From contig JAEZJM010000003.1 of the NCBI GenBank assembly GCA_023415775.1, forward strand, positions 62,001 through 126,000: DNA of 64,000 nucleotides, given 5' to 3'. Below, piece after piece: positions 9,709 through 19,309 of this stretch; position 1 is the stretch's first letter; every line of letters begins with the position of its first letter. Under the pieces are notes generated by a model. That model did no database searches, was not told where the DNA came from, and saw only the letters and a program-made list of their open reading frames with translations. The position numbers were made by a program, and so were the translations under genes. This DNA is from Bacillota bacterium (lineage in GTDB: Bacteria; Bacillota; Negativicutes; Sporomusales; UBA7701).

Positions 9709-11356
9709 CGAAACAGACCTGACAAAACTCGAACAATCTCTGGCAGACTGGCAGGCGAAAGTCGAACAAGGTCTGGCGAGAATCCCCGAACGGGGCGCCA
9801 TCGCCGCCAACCGCCTCTACACGCCGCTCGACACCGCCGGCATAGACTACGCCGCCGACATCGGCCTGCCGGGCGAATACCCCTTCACCCGCGGCATCCA
9901 GCCCACCATGTACCGCGCCCGGCTGTGGACCATGCGCCAGTACGCCGGCTTCGCCTCCGCCGAGGAATCCAACCGCCGCTACAAATACCTCCTCGGCCAG
10001 GGTCAGACCGGCCTCTCGGTCGCCTTCGACCTGCCCACCCAGATCGGCTACGATTCCGACCACCCGCTCGCTCAGGGCGAGGTCGGCAAAGTCGGCGTCG
10101 CCATCGACTCGCTCGCCGACATGGAAGCCCTCTTCGCCGACATCCCCGTCGACAAAGTCAGCACCTCCATGACCATCAACGCTCCCGCCGCCGTCCTGCT
10201 CGCCATGTACATCGCCGTCGGCGAAAAACAGGGCGTCGCCCCCGCCTCGCTCAGCGGCACCATCCAGAACGACATCCTCAAAGAATACATCGCCCGCGGC
10301 ACCTACATCTTCCCGCCCAAGCCCTCGATGCGGCTCATCACCGACACCTTCGCCTACTGCTCGCAAAACATCCCCAAATGGAACGTCATCAGCGTAGGCG
10401 CCTACCACATCCGCGAGGCCGGCTCCACCGCCGTGCAGGAAGTTGCCTTCGCCTTCGCCAACGCCATCGCCTACATCGAAGCCGCCCGCGCCGCCGGACT
10501 CAAGATCGACGACTTCGCCCCCAGCATCTCCTGGATATTCACCGCTCACCTCGACCTCTTCGAGGAAGTCGCCAAATTCCGCGCCGCGCGCCGCCTATGG
10601 GCCCGCATCATGAAAGAGCGCTTCAGCGCCCACGCCCCCAAATCACAGATGCTCCGCTTCCACGTCCACACCGCCGGCAGCGTTCTCACCGCCCAACAGC
10701 CCGACAACAACACCGTCCGCATCACCTGGCAGGCCCTCGCCGCCGTCCTCGGCGGCGCCCAGTCGCTCGCCACCTGCGCCCGCGACGAAGCCATCGGCCT
10801 GCCCACCGAGGCCTCGGCCCGCATGGCCCTGCGCACCCAGCAACTCCTCGCCCACGAAAGCGGCGCGACCGATACCGTCGACCCCCTCGCCGGCTCATAC
10901 TACGTCGAAAGCCTCACCGACAGCATCGAAGCGAAAGCCGGCGAATACATCGCCAAAATCGACGCCATCGGCGGCGCCCCGGCGGCCATCGAAAAAGGCT
11001 ACATCCAGCGGGAGATGGCCGACAGCGCCTACCGATACCAGCGCGACATCGAAACAAGCGCCCGCACCGTCGTCGGCGTAAACCGCTTCGTCGTCTCCGA
11101 GCCGCAGGCCGGCGACTTCCTCACCGTCGACCCCGCAATCGGCGAACGCCAGAGCGCGCGCCTCGCCGCCCTCCGGGCCGAGCGTGACAACGCCAAAGTC
11201 GCCGCCGCCCTGGCCGCGCTGCGCCGCGAAGCGGCCGGCAGCGCCAACCTCATGCCCTGCCTCATCGACACCGTCAAAACCTACGCCACCCTCGGCGAAA
11301 TCTGCGGTGTCCTGCGCGAAGTCTTCGGCGAGTACAAAGCCGAAGCCGACATATGA
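9701..11356 (+). CDS. Acyl-CoA mutase large (catalytic) subunit, methylmalonyl-CoA mutase family
   Basis: A 551-aa TIM-barrel subunit of a B12-dependent acyl-CoA mutase, encoded apart from its cobalamin subunit as in many anaerobes. FTRGIQPTMY and RQYAGF are present. The Tyr in RQYAGF corresponds to the substrate-contacting Tyr of methylmalonyl-CoA mutase (Ile in 2-hydroxyisobutyryl-CoA mutase). GTIQNDILKEYIARGTY and the YHIREAG His are conserved. The normally conserved PRLSFF motif reads PSISWI, which loses an Arg that lines the CoA site. Methylmalonyl-CoA/succinyl-CoA is the best guess, but a related acyl-CoA is possible. The gene overlaps the CoA-transferase by 8 bases. Confidence 0.88.
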   Translation: MANETDLTKLEQSLADWQAKVEQGLARIPERGAIAANRLYTPLDTAGIDYAADIGLPGEYPFTRGIQPTMYRARLWTMRQYAGFASAEESNRRYKYLLGQGQTGLSVAFDLPTQIGYDSDHPLAQGEVGKVGVAIDSLADMEALFADIPVDKVSTSMTINAPAAVLLAMYIAVGEKQGVAPASLSGTIQNDILKEYIARGTYIFPPKPSMRLITDTFAYCSQNIPKWNVISVGAYHIREAGSTAVQEVAFAFANAIAYIEAARAAGLKIDDFAPSISWIFTAHLDLFEEVAKFRAARRLWARIMKERFSAHAPKSQMLRFHVHTAGSVLTAQQPDNNTVRITWQALAAVLGGAQSLATCARDEAIGLPTEASARMALRTQQLLAHESGATDTVDPLAGSYYVESLTDSIEAKAGEYIAKIDAIGGAPAAIEKGYIQREMADSAYRYQRDIETSARTVVGVNRFVVSEPQAGDFLTVDPAIGERQSARLAALRAERDNAKVAAALAALRREAAGSANLMPCLIDTVKTYATLGEICGVLREVFGEYKAEADI

Positions 11357-11373
11357 GGAAGGGAGGGAGAGGC

Positions 11374-11769
11374 GTGAAAAATATCCGCGTGCTTGTCGCC
11401 AAGCCCGGCCTCGACGGCCACGACCGGGGCGCCAAAGTCATCAGCCGCGCCCTGCGCGACGCCGGCATGGAGGTCATCTACACCGGCCTCAGGCAGTCCC
11501 CCGCGCAGATCGTCGCCGCCGCCCTCCAGGAAGACGTCGATGTCGTCGCCCTCAGCCTGCTGTCAGGGGCCCACACCCACCTTTTCCCCAAAGTCGTCGA
11601 ACTGCTCAGGGAAAAGGGTCTCGGCGACATCCTCATCATCGGCGGCGGGGTCATCCCCGAAGCCGACATCCCCGCCCTCAAGGCGGTCGGCGTCGCCGAG
11701 ATCTTCACCCCCGGCGCCAGCACGGAGGCTGTCGTCGAGTTCATCAAAAATAACGTCCGACAGGAGTGA
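11374..11769 (+). CDS. Acyl-CoA mutase cobalamin-binding small subunit
   Basis: A 131-aa B12-binding (Rossmann-like) subunit. It has the DxHxxG cobalamin motif (Asp14, His16, Gly19), then SLLSGAH and IGGGVIP, which are the SxL and GG parts of the signature. The GTG at 11374 is preferred because GGGAGGGAGAGG sits just ahead of it. An ATG at 11353 overlapping the stop of the large subunit is the alternative. It completes the mutase with the preceding gene. No MeaB-type chaperone or epimerase is next to it. Confidence 0.9.
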   Translation: MKNIRVLVAKPGLDGHDRGAKVISRALRDAGMEVIYTGLRQSPAQIVAAALQEDVDVVALSLLSGAHTHLFPKVVELLREKGLGDILIIGGGVIPEADIPALKAVGVAEIFTPGASTEAVVEFIKNNVRQE

Positions 11770-11774
11770 CAGAC

Positions 11775-13139
11775 ATGGCCACCAGGGCACTGGCCGCCTT
11801 CACCGCCGGCCTCAGGTACGAGAGCCTTTCCCCCGCCACCCGCCTCATGGCCAGGCAGTGCATCCTCGACTGGCTGGCCTGCTGCATCCGCGGCGCGGCC
11901 GAGCCGCCTGGCACCATAATCCGGCGGGTCGTCGCCGCCCAGGGCGGCAGGGAGGAAGCGACCGTCTTCGGCGCCGCCCCCTTCCGAACCACCGCGCTCC
12001 AGGCCGCCCTCGCCAACGGCGCTTTTTCCCACGCCCTCGACATGGATGACCTCCACAACGCCTCCATAATCCACCTCGGCACCGTCGTCGTGCCCGCCGC
12101 CCTGGCGGTCGCCGAGCAGACCGGCGCCTCCGGCCCCGATTTAATCACCGCCGTCGTCGCCGGCTACGAGGTCGGCGCCAGGGTGGGGGAGGCGGTCAAC
12201 CCCGAATCTTACTTCTACTGGCACACCACCGGCACCGCCGGCACCTTCGGAGCCGCCGCCGCCGCCGCCCGCCTCCTCGGCCTGGACGACGGGCAGGCCG
12301 CCCACTGTCTCGGTTCGGCCGGCACCCAGGCCGCCGGCCTGTGGGAATTCCTCCGCGAAGGCGCGATGAGCAAAACCCTCCACGCCGGCAAAGCGGCCAT
12401 GAACGGCATCCTCGCGGCCGTTCTCGCCCGCGAAGGCTTCACCGGCGCCACCGCCATCCTCGAAGGCGAAAAAGGCTTCTGCCGCGCCGTATCCCCGGCC
12501 CCCCGGCCCGAAAAACTCACCGCCGGCTTAGGCGGCGACGCCTACAAAATCGACGAAAACTCCTTCAAGCCCTACGCGGCCTGCAAACACTGCCATCCCA
12601 CCATCAACGCCGCCCAGATGCTGCTGGGCGCGCCCGGCTTCGACACCGGCCGGATCCGCTCGATCGCCGTCCGCACCAACTCCGTCGCCGCCAACCTCGT
12701 CAACAACCCCGCCCCCCAGAACGCCTACGGCAGCAAATTCAGCCTCCAGTACTGCGTCGCCGCCGCCTTCCGCTACGGCCGGGTAGGGGTCGAGGAATTC
12801 GCCCCCGACCGCGCCGACGACGGCGAACTCAGGCGGCTGATGGGCCGCGTCGCCGTCGAGATCGACCCCGAACTCGACGAGCAGTACAAGCGCAACCCCG
12901 AGAAATGGTCGACCCTCGTCATCGTCACCCTGGACGACGGCGAGCGCTTCCAGCAATTCGTCGGCTACCCCAAGGGCGACCCCCAGAACCCGGTATCCTA
13001 CGCCGAAACGGAAGAAAAATTCCGTTCCCTCGCCGGCGGCGTATACTCCCCGGCGACCGTCGAAGCCCTCCTGAAAACCGTCGCCGGCCTGGAGGATGCC
13101 GCTAACGTCCACAGTCTGTTCTCCTTCCCGGGCAAATAA
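11775..13139 (+). CDS. MmgE/PrpD family protein (2-methylcitrate dehydratase-like)
   Basis: A 454-aa protein of the MmgE/PrpD fold, full length. Family features include NGAFSHALDMDDLHNASIIH near residue 80 and the KPYAACKHCHPTINAAQ segment. Members dehydrate 2-methylcitrate or related tricarboxylates, and some act on iminodisuccinate or itaconate-like compounds. The ATG at 11775 has AGGAG eight bases upstream. Last gene of the sigma-54 operon, followed by a terminator. Together with the mutase it points to branched or three-carbon acid metabolism, but a methylcitrate synthase is absent from the window, so the exact reaction is open. Confidence 0.82.
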   Translation: MATRALAAFTAGLRYESLSPATRLMARQCILDWLACCIRGAAEPPGTIIRRVVAAQGGREEATVFGAAPFRTTALQAALANGAFSHALDMDDLHNASIIHLGTVVVPAALAVAEQTGASGPDLITAVVAGYEVGARVGEAVNPESYFYWHTTGTAGTFGAAAAAARLLGLDDGQAAHCLGSAGTQAAGLWEFLREGAMSKTLHAGKAAMNGILAAVLAREGFTGATAILEGEKGFCRAVSPAPRPEKLTAGLGGDAYKIDENSFKPYAACKHCHPTINAAQMLLGAPGFDTGRIRSIAVRTNSVAANLVNNPAPQNAYGSKFSLQYCVAAAFRYGRVGVEEFAPDRADDGELRRLMGRVAVEIDPELDEQYKRNPEKWSTLVIVTLDDGERFQQFVGYPKGDPQNPVSYAETEEKFRSLAGGVYSPATVEALLKTVAGLEDAANVHSLFSFPGK

Positions 13140-13151
13140 TACGGGCAAACA

Positions 13152-13180
13152 GAAAAGCAGCGGCATCGCCGCTGCTTTTC
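13152..13180 (+). terminator. Rho-independent terminator after the sigma-54 operon
   Basis: A perfect 13-bp stem (13152-13164 with 13168-13180) with a three-base loop, ending in CTTTTC. It abuts the first intergenic repeat element. Confidence 0.8.
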
Positions 13181-13359
13181 AGACCGTTGATAAAGCCCCA
13201 TCTGCGTTGTTGCTCCTCGGAGCGCTTGCTAGCGTACACCCCTAGTACGCGTCGCGGCGCGCTCGCACCCTTTCAGGTATAAGCGACCACATCAACGCTA
13301 AAGCGTTGTGTGTCTGCTTATCCGGTGCGCCTAGCATCTGGGGCTTTCTGAACGGTCTG
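13180..13359. repeat. Intergenic inverted-repeat element, copy A (long form)
   Basis: About 180 bp bounded by imperfect terminal inverted repeats (left CAGACCGTTGATAAAGCCCC, right arm complementary through AACGGTCTG). Inside are the shared core GCTTGCTAGCGTAC, GTACGCGTCGC, and a hairpin around CAACGCTAAAGCGTTG. Nearly the same interior occurs in copies D and E. It fills the gap between convergent gene ends at 13139 and 13364. Confidence 0.85.
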
Positions 13360-13363
13360 ATTA

Positions 13364-14476
13364 TTACTGCACATTTACGCGCATGCCGTCCTGCATCTTA
13401 TCCAGACCGGATATTACCACCCGTTCGTCCGCCTGCAGGCCTTCAAGCACCTCGACCCACACGCCGTCGCTCACCCCCGCCTTAATTTTTCGCTGGTCGG
13501 ACACGCCATCCTTGGTGATGACGAAAACCGTCTTGCGCCCCTCACGGGAGATGACCGCCTGGGCGGGGACGGCCGCCGCGTTCCGCACCGTCGGGCCGGA
13601 GGCCTCGCCGCTCACCGCCATGCCCGACCGCAGACGCCGGTCGGCGTTGGCGAAGGTCACCGTCACCGCGTAGTTAAGCTCCGTCTGATCGGACAGCGTC
13701 ACCCGCCGCGTAACCTTGCCGGTTATCGTCCGGTCGAGCGCGTCCGCCCGCATCTGCACCGACGCCCCCTGCGTCAGCACCTTGGCGACCGACTCGGCCA
13801 CCACCAGCCGGGCGACCATCTCATCCTCGCCGGCCAGATTGATAATCGGCAAACCGGGACGCGCGTATGCGCCCTCGCCCTGGTACTGCTTCACCACCAC
13901 CCCGCTCCGCGAGGCCACCACCCGGCCATTGTTGAGGCGGGCCCTGACCGAAGCCGCGTTGGCGGCCGCCGCATCGACCTGGGCTTTGGCGATCTGCACC
14001 CTGATGCGGTCGTTCTCCAGCGTCTGCTTCGACACCGCGTTATAAGCATCAAGCCCCTGCGACCTCTTCAGGTCGCCCTCCGCCTGGGCCTGGCTGCCGC
14101 GGGCCGCTGCCAGGTTGGCCTCGGCCGAGGCGACCTGCCCGGCCAGTTCCCGCGTGTCCAGGATAGCCACCGTCGCGCCGGCCCTGATTACATCTCCCTC
14201 GGCCACCAGCAGCTTCTCGATGCGGCCTTCGATCTGCGGGCTGACATCGATGGTCCAGGCCGGTTCGAGCTTGCCGGTGAAGGAATACTTCGCGGCGATA
14301 TCGCGCTGCACCACCGGGGCCACCTGTACGGCCACGTTGGCCGCGGACAGGCGTTCAGCCCGGTCTCTGCTCACACTGTAATTGTCGGCGATGCGCCAGG
14401 CCAAGAACCCGATCAGGCACAGCACCGCCAGCGCCGCCGCCGTCGCATAAATTTTTGTGCGTCTGTCCAGGAACAC
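13364..14476 (-). CDS. HlyD/RND-type membrane fusion (periplasmic adaptor) protein
   Basis: A 370-aa adaptor protein. It has one N-terminal membrane segment (about residues 9-28), a biotinyl-lipoyl-like half motif (SPQIEGRIEKLLVAEGDVI), a helical hairpin with alternating Ala/Gln/Glu-rich helices (about 115-190), and a second lipoyl half (ASRSGVVVKQYQGEGAY). This is the architecture of RND/MacA-type adaptors. A GTG start at 14476 follows GAGGAGG. It is the last gene of a minus-strand operon behind two NHLM-type ABC proteins, 12 bases after the second, so it likely serves the same peptide exporter. It is additional to the NHLM-type HlyD protein at the head of the operon. No TolC partner is in the window. 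Confidence 0.85.
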   Translation of the reverse strand: MFLDRRTKIYATAAALAVLCLIGFLAWRIADNYSVSRDRAERLSAANVAVQVAPVVQRDIAAKYSFTGKLEPAWTIDVSPQIEGRIEKLLVAEGDVIRAGATVAILDTRELAGQVASAEANLAAARGSQAQAEGDLKRSQGLDAYNAVSKQTLENDRIRVQIAKAQVDAAAANAASVRARLNNGRVVASRSGVVVKQYQGEGAYARPGLPIINLAGEDEMVARLVVAESVAKVLTQGASVQMRADALDRTITGKVTRRVTLSDQTELNYAVTVTFANADRRLRSGMAVSGEASGPTVRNAAAVPAQAVISREGRKTVFVITKDGVSDQRKIKAGVSDGVWVEVLEGLQADERVVISGLDKMQDGMRVNVQ

Positions 14477-14488
14477 TGTTTTTCCTCC

Positions 14489-17098
14489 TCACGCCATCTG
14501 CCGTCGGGCAAGTTCGGCGAACAACCCCTGTCTGCCCATCAGTTCGCGGAAAGTGCCGCTCTCTGCGATACGGCCCTTGTCGAGCACATAGATGCGGTCG
14601 GCGCCCATCACCGTGCTCAGCCGGTGGGCGATCACCACCCGCGTCGCCCGGAGCCTCTCCAGGCTGGCGCTCACGATCGCCTGCGTCCGGTTGTCGAGGG
14701 CGCTCGTCGCCTCATCGAAAAAAATGACGCGCGGGCGCTTGATGAGGGCTCTGGCGATCAGCAGCCGCTGCCGTTGCCCGCCGCTGATCGTCGCCGCGCC
14801 TTCGCTGATCATCGTGAACATCCCCATCGGCATACGGCGGATATCCTCGTCGATGCCGGCCATCGTCGCCGCCTCCCAGGCGGCATCCACCGGCAGATTG
14901 GCCGATCCCACGATATTGCCGTAGATATCGCCGGCCATCAGCTGGCCGTTCTGGATCACCACACCCAGCTGCGAGCGGATGGCCCGCACATTCAGCTCCT
15001 TAAGGTCCTGTCCGTCGTAATACACGCCGCCGGCGACCGGTTTCTCGAACCCCAGCAGCAGGCGCAGCAGCGTCGACTTGCCGCTGCCCGACGGCCCGAC
15101 AATAGCCACGAACTCGCCCTTGCCGATCCGCAGGCTTACGTCGTCGAGGACCATCGCCCCTTCGGAGCGGTAGCGGAAGCTGACGCGGTCGACGCGGATA
15201 TCGCCGGCCAACGTGCCGGGATCGCGCCGCGCCTCGCTCACTTCCGGCAGCGTTTCCAGCACCGGTCTCGTTCGCTCAAACAGCGGGATGATATCCATGA
15301 CCGCCAGCAGGGAGGAAGACAGGGCGACTGCCGAGCCGAAAAAGCTCGAAAAAGCGGCGTTGAAAGCGATGAACTGGGCTGGCGCCACGCCGGACGCCGG
15401 GCCGGTCACGAAATAATAGATCACGGCCTGGGTGAAAATCAGATAACCGGCGTTGAAAACCGCCATCGAATAAGAAACGATGCGCGCCCGCACCGCCACC
15501 TCGCGCTGGCGGGAGAAATCCTTGGCCCACAGGAAAAAAGCCCGGTTCTCCGTACCCGTCATGCGGAACTTGGCAATCCCGCCGACGATCTGAAGCATCG
15601 TGCCGGCGAGCCTGCCGGCTATCTCCATCAGTTGACGGCGGTAACGGAACTCGATATAGCAGACCGGCACCATGATCACCAGGAAAACGGCCACCAGGAG
15701 CATGGCGATCATGGCCAGCTTGGCGCTGTAGTAAAAGAGCAGGGCAAGGTTGAAAAACGAAAAGATGCCCGACATGATCGACGACAGCGCCACCCCCGAC
15801 AGCAGCTGGCGGATGGCGTTGATGCCGCCTGCCCGGGTGGCCAGGTCGCCGACCGTATACTGGCGGAAGAAAGACGCCGGCAGCCCCAGCAGCCGGTCCC
15901 AGACCGCCGCCTCCAGCGCCATATTCATCCGGTTCTCGCTGCGGATAACCGCCAGCGAGCGCGAGAATTCGAACAAGAACCCGGACGTCGTCAGCGCCAG
16001 CAGCAGGCCGGCCATCACCAGCATGCCGTCCAGCTCGGCGGACGGAATGATATCGCTCACCAGGATGCCGGTAGCGATAGGGGAGACCATGCCCAGCAGG
16101 CCGCCGGCGATCCCCATCAGCAAAATCATCACGAGATCGCGCCGCCAGCAGCTTCTAAGCGCGAAGAGAATTATATCCTTGGCTCCGACCGCCTTGTCCG
16201 GCAGCGGCCGGAAAAACATATACGCATCGCTCAGCAACTCGCCGGCAACCGCCGCCGTCACCGGGATCGTCTCGCCCGTCTGCGGGTCGGCGAGATCGTA
16301 GCTCTCCGGACTTGCCGGCAGCAGCGCGACCGGCCGGCCGTCGCCGCGGAAAGCCATCAGCGGGCCGTTGTCTTGTCGCCACCAGTCGTCCCTCAGCAGC
16401 ACCCGGTGGCACTTGAGGCGCGACGCCTGGGCCAGCAGCTTCAGGTTGCCGTCGGCGTCCCCGCTCCGGTGCCCGGCAGAGCGGACTGTATCCGCATCCA
16501 CGCCGATCGCGGCCGCCACCAGCCGGCAGGCCGCCAACAGCGGATCGCCGGCCTCCTCCGCCAACGGCGGGGCGCCGGTCGGGTCAAGAACCCGCGAAAG
16601 GCGGGCGAACGCCTCCTGGGCGGTGCGGATATCCCGTTCCCGCCTTTCCGCCAGCCGCTCCCTGTCCCGCCGTTCAGCGGCAGCGATACCCGCCGCCAGG
16701 CCGGCCGCCACCTCCTGGTGGTAAAGCCTCAGCGCCGCCGGCAGCTCGGCGCGTGCGCCCGGTTTCCACGGCAGGGCGGCGTCGGTCGCCAGTGCTGTCG
16801 ACAGCGCCGCCGTCCATTCGGCCGCCAACTGCGACAAATCATTCTTCATCACCCGGTCGAGCGGCTGCTCCTCCAGCTCCACATCCTCGCCGGCCGCGAA
16901 CAAGGCCACGTCCGCTGCGCTCAGGCCGAACAATGCCTGGCCTGGGCCCGCGGTGAACAGATCGAGCGGCCGTCCGTCCGGCTGGCCGGCCGTCAGCCGG
17001 CGCGCCGTCACCGCCACCGTTCCCGTCAGCACCATCCACAGCGTATCCGGGGTGTCAAGACGGATAGGGCCGTTCGCCTTTGTCAGCTGCACTCGCAT
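14489..17098 (-). CDS. NHLM-type bacteriocin ABC transporter, permease/ATP-binding subunit without peptidase
   Basis: An 869-aa ABC half-transporter. The N-terminal 300 residues contain a cyclic-nucleotide-binding-like region (about 1-100) and a C39-like remnant lacking peptidase residues. A six-helix membrane domain (about 300-570) follows, then a full ATPase domain with Walker A GPSGSGKST, signature ISGGQRQR and Walker B VIFFDEATSALD. Size and layout match the second ABC protein of NHLP/Nif11 export operons (TIGR03797-type). It starts 3 bases after the peptidase exporter stops, so the two probably form a heterodimer or act in sequence. Confidence 0.9.
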   Translation of the reverse strand: MRVQLTKANGPIRLDTPDTLWMVLTGTVAVTARRLTAGQPDGRPLDLFTAGPGQALFGLSAADVALFAAGEDVELEEQPLDRVMKNDLSQLAAEWTAALSTALATDAALPWKPGARAELPAALRLYHQEVAAGLAAGIAAAERRDRERLAERRERDIRTAQEAFARLSRVLDPTGAPPLAEEAGDPLLAACRLVAAAIGVDADTVRSAGHRSGDADGNLKLLAQASRLKCHRVLLRDDWWRQDNGPLMAFRGDGRPVALLPASPESYDLADPQTGETIPVTAAVAGELLSDAYMFFRPLPDKAVGAKDIILFALRSCWRRDLVMILLMGIAGGLLGMVSPIATGILVSDIIPSAELDGMLVMAGLLLALTTSGFLFEFSRSLAVIRSENRMNMALEAAVWDRLLGLPASFFRQYTVGDLATRAGGINAIRQLLSGVALSSIMSGIFSFFNLALLFYYSAKLAMIAMLLVAVFLVIMVPVCYIEFRYRRQLMEIAGRLAGTMLQIVGGIAKFRMTGTENRAFFLWAKDFSRQREVAVRARIVSYSMAVFNAGYLIFTQAVIYYFVTGPASGVAPAQFIAFNAAFSSFFGSAVALSSSLLAVMDIIPLFERTRPVLETLPEVSEARRDPGTLAGDIRVDRVSFRYRSEGAMVLDDVSLRIGKGEFVAIVGPSGSGKSTLLRLLLGFEKPVAGGVYYDGQDLKELNVRAIRSQLGVVIQNGQLMAGDIYGNIVGSANLPVDAAWEAATMAGIDEDIRRMPMGMFTMISEGAATISGGQRQRLLIARALIKRPRVIFFDEATSALDNRTQAIVSASLERLRATRVVIAHRLSTVMGADRIYVLDKGRIAESGTFRELMGRQGLFAELARRQMA

Positions 17099-17101
17099 AC
17101 G

Positions 17102-19309
17102 CTATCCGCCTTTCTCTTCGGAATCGCCCGGCGCGGAGCCTACCAGATCGTGGTACACACCGGCGACGGCGATCAGCTCCTCGTGGCGGCCCCGCTGGAC
17201 GATCTTCCCGTACTCCAGCACGATAACCTCGTCCGCGTCGCGGACCGCGCTCAAGCGGTGGGCCACGATCAGGCACGTTAAGCCGCGGCGGCGGATATTC
17301 TCCATCACCGTCTTCTCGGTCACCGGATCGAGTGCGCTTGTCGCCTCATCCAGAATAAGAATCGAAGGGTTGGTCGTCAGCGCACGGGCGATCTCCAGGC
17401 GCTGCCGCTGGCCGCCGCTGAAATCGCGGCCCCCCTCGGCCATGCGATAATCGTAGCCCTCGGGGAGGGCGATGATATCGTCGTGGATCGCCGCGTCGCG
17501 GGCGGCAGCGAACAGATCGGCGTCCGGGACCGTCGCGTCCCACATCGTCAAATTCTCGCGTACCGTTCCCTCGAACAGGCAGATATCCTGATCCACCGAC
17601 GTCAGCGAATTCGTAATCAGCTCGCGGGGCAGTTCATCCCTCCGGCGTCCGTCGAGGCGGATATCACCGCTCCACGGCCGGTAAAGGCCGGCGGCCAATC
17701 TCGCCACCGTCGACTTGCCGCTCCCCGACCCGCCCACCAGCGCGATGCGTTCGCCGGGGCGCGCGGCCAGGCTGAATTTCTCCAGCAGCGGCGCCTCCAG
17801 CCGGTTATAGCCGAATGTCACCGCCGTAAACTGCACCGCCCCCGCCAGCTTCGTCGCCGTTGCCGCAGCCTCGTCCGCCTCCGTCGCGGGATCGACCGGG
17901 TACTTCATAACATCGTCCAGGCGGCGGAGGTCGCCCTCCATCTCCTGCAGCACCCCGCCAAAACCCACCAGGCGGTTCACCGGCCCGAGGAAGCTCGCCA
18001 TCAGCGTCTGGAAGGCCATCAGCGCACCGATCGTCATCTGACCGGCGATCACCTTATAACCGCCCAGCACCAGAATAGCCGAAGTGTTCAGCGTCATCAG
18101 CGACAGCGGCACCGCGCCCAGCATCTCGTTATAGACCGACAGGCGCTGCTGGGCGTTCATCAGCTTGATCTGATAACCGGCCCACTTATCGAAAAGATCG
18201 GCCTCATTGCCGCCCGCCTTCACCGTCTCGATGATCTGCAAGCCGCCCATCGTCACCCCGGCCAGCTTACCCTGATCCTGGAGAAACTTCATATTCTGAT
18301 CCTTGCGCCAGCGGGCCACACCCAGCAGGAACGTCATGTTCAGGGCGGCGATAACCACGCCCGCCAGCGTCAGCGTGACATCGTAATACAGCATCACCGC
18401 CAGGAAGAAACCGATCATCATAAAATCAAGGAACACAGACGCCATCTGGCCGGCGAGCATCTGGGCCACCGTATCGTTGATCTGCACCCGGGAAATTATA
18501 TCCCCGCCGTAGCGGTTGGTGAAAAACTCCATCGGCAGGCGCAGCACATGCCAGAAAAACCTGCCCGACGTGCTCACCGCCAGCTTTGTCTCGAACCGCA
18601 GCAGATAATGCTCGCGGCACCACGTCAGCACCATCTGGGCGCCCACCGTCACCAGCATCCCGAACAGCAGCGCCTTCAGCCAGTCCTGGTTGCCGGCCAC
18701 CAGGACATCATCGATGAAAATGCGCGTGAACGCCGGCACCACAAGCCCCGGAACCACCAGGCAGAAGCCCACCAACACCAAAAAAGCCACCGTCGTCCGG
18801 TAGCCCGCCAGACGCTGGCGCAAACTGTGCAGCATGCCGGGCCGGGAACTGCTGCGGACAAAATCCGGTCCCGGTTCGAACAGCAGCGCGACGCCGGTGA
18901 AAGCTTGGTCGAACTCCTCCGGCGACACCGTCCGCCGTCCGCTGGCCGGGTCGTTGAGAAAAACCCGCTCCGCCCCGAACCCCTCGACAACCAGGAAATG
19001 ATTGAAATTCCAGTGGACGATCATCGGCAGGGGCAGCCCGCGCAGCTCATCCGGCTCCTTGCGCACCCCCCGCGCCACCAGTCCGTAGCCGCGGGCCGCC
19101 TTCACCATGCTGCTGGCCTTGCTGCCGTCGCGGGACACGCCGCACACCACGCGCAGCTCCTCCAGCGGCACCGGCTTGCCGTGAAAGCCCAGCACGATCG
19201 CCAACGCCGCCGCCCCGCACTCCACCGCCTCCATCTGGATGACGGTGGGCGTTCTTTTATAATCGCCGCCGTTCAGGTAAGCCTCGAACTTATCCAGCCA
19301 CCCGTTCAT
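17102..19309 (-). CDS. NHLM-type bacteriocin ABC exporter with C39 leader peptidase (PCAT)
   Basis: A 735-aa peptidase-containing ABC transporter that cuts double-glycine leaders and exports the core peptide. The N-terminal C39 domain has catalytic Cys31 (EAVECGAAAL), His104 (WNFNHFLVVEG) and Asp120 (FLNDPASG). A membrane domain follows (about 155-440), then an ATPase with GGSGSGKST, DFSGGQRQR and ILILDEATSALD. The start at MNGWLDK (19309) overlaps the stop of the adaptor gene as ATGA; a longer upstream ORF is rejected. The two precursor genes nearby both end their leaders in GG, as this peptidase requires. Confidence 0.94.
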   Translation of the reverse strand: MNGWLDKFEAYLNGGDYKRTPTVIQMEAVECGAAALAIVLGFHGKPVPLEELRVVCGVSRDGSKASSMVKAARGYGLVARGVRKEPDELRGLPLPMIVHWNFNHFLVVEGFGAERVFLNDPASGRRTVSPEEFDQAFTGVALLFEPGPDFVRSSSRPGMLHSLRQRLAGYRTTVAFLVLVGFCLVVPGLVVPAFTRIFIDDVLVAGNQDWLKALLFGMLVTVGAQMVLTWCREHYLLRFETKLAVSTSGRFFWHVLRLPMEFFTNRYGGDIISRVQINDTVAQMLAGQMASVFLDFMMIGFFLAVMLYYDVTLTLAGVVIAALNMTFLLGVARWRKDQNMKFLQDQGKLAGVTMGGLQIIETVKAGGNEADLFDKWAGYQIKLMNAQQRLSVYNEMLGAVPLSLMTLNTSAILVLGGYKVIAGQMTIGALMAFQTLMASFLGPVNRLVGFGGVLQEMEGDLRRLDDVMKYPVDPATEADEAAATATKLAGAVQFTAVTFGYNRLEAPLLEKFSLAARPGERIALVGGSGSGKSTVARLAAGLYRPWSGDIRLDGRRRDELPRELITNSLTSVDQDICLFEGTVRENLTMWDATVPDADLFAAARDAAIHDDIIALPEGYDYRMAEGGRDFSGGQRQRLEIARALTTNPSILILDEATSALDPVTEKTVMENIRRRGLTCLIVAHRLSAVRDADEVIVLEYGKIVQRGRHEELIAVAGVYHDLVGSAPGDSEEKGG

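Noticed and set aside
13180..13359. Repeat elements as insertion sequences or CRISPR repeats
   Set aside because: They encode no transposase, are too short for an IS, and are single scattered copies without spacers. They are reported as inverted-repeat elements instead.
14624..17281. 885-codon open frame on the plus strand opposite the NHLM ABC gene
   Set aside because: It is a GC-rich shadow: the translation is Arg/Gln/His-rich with no domain, while the minus strand encodes a complete ABC protein with all motifs.
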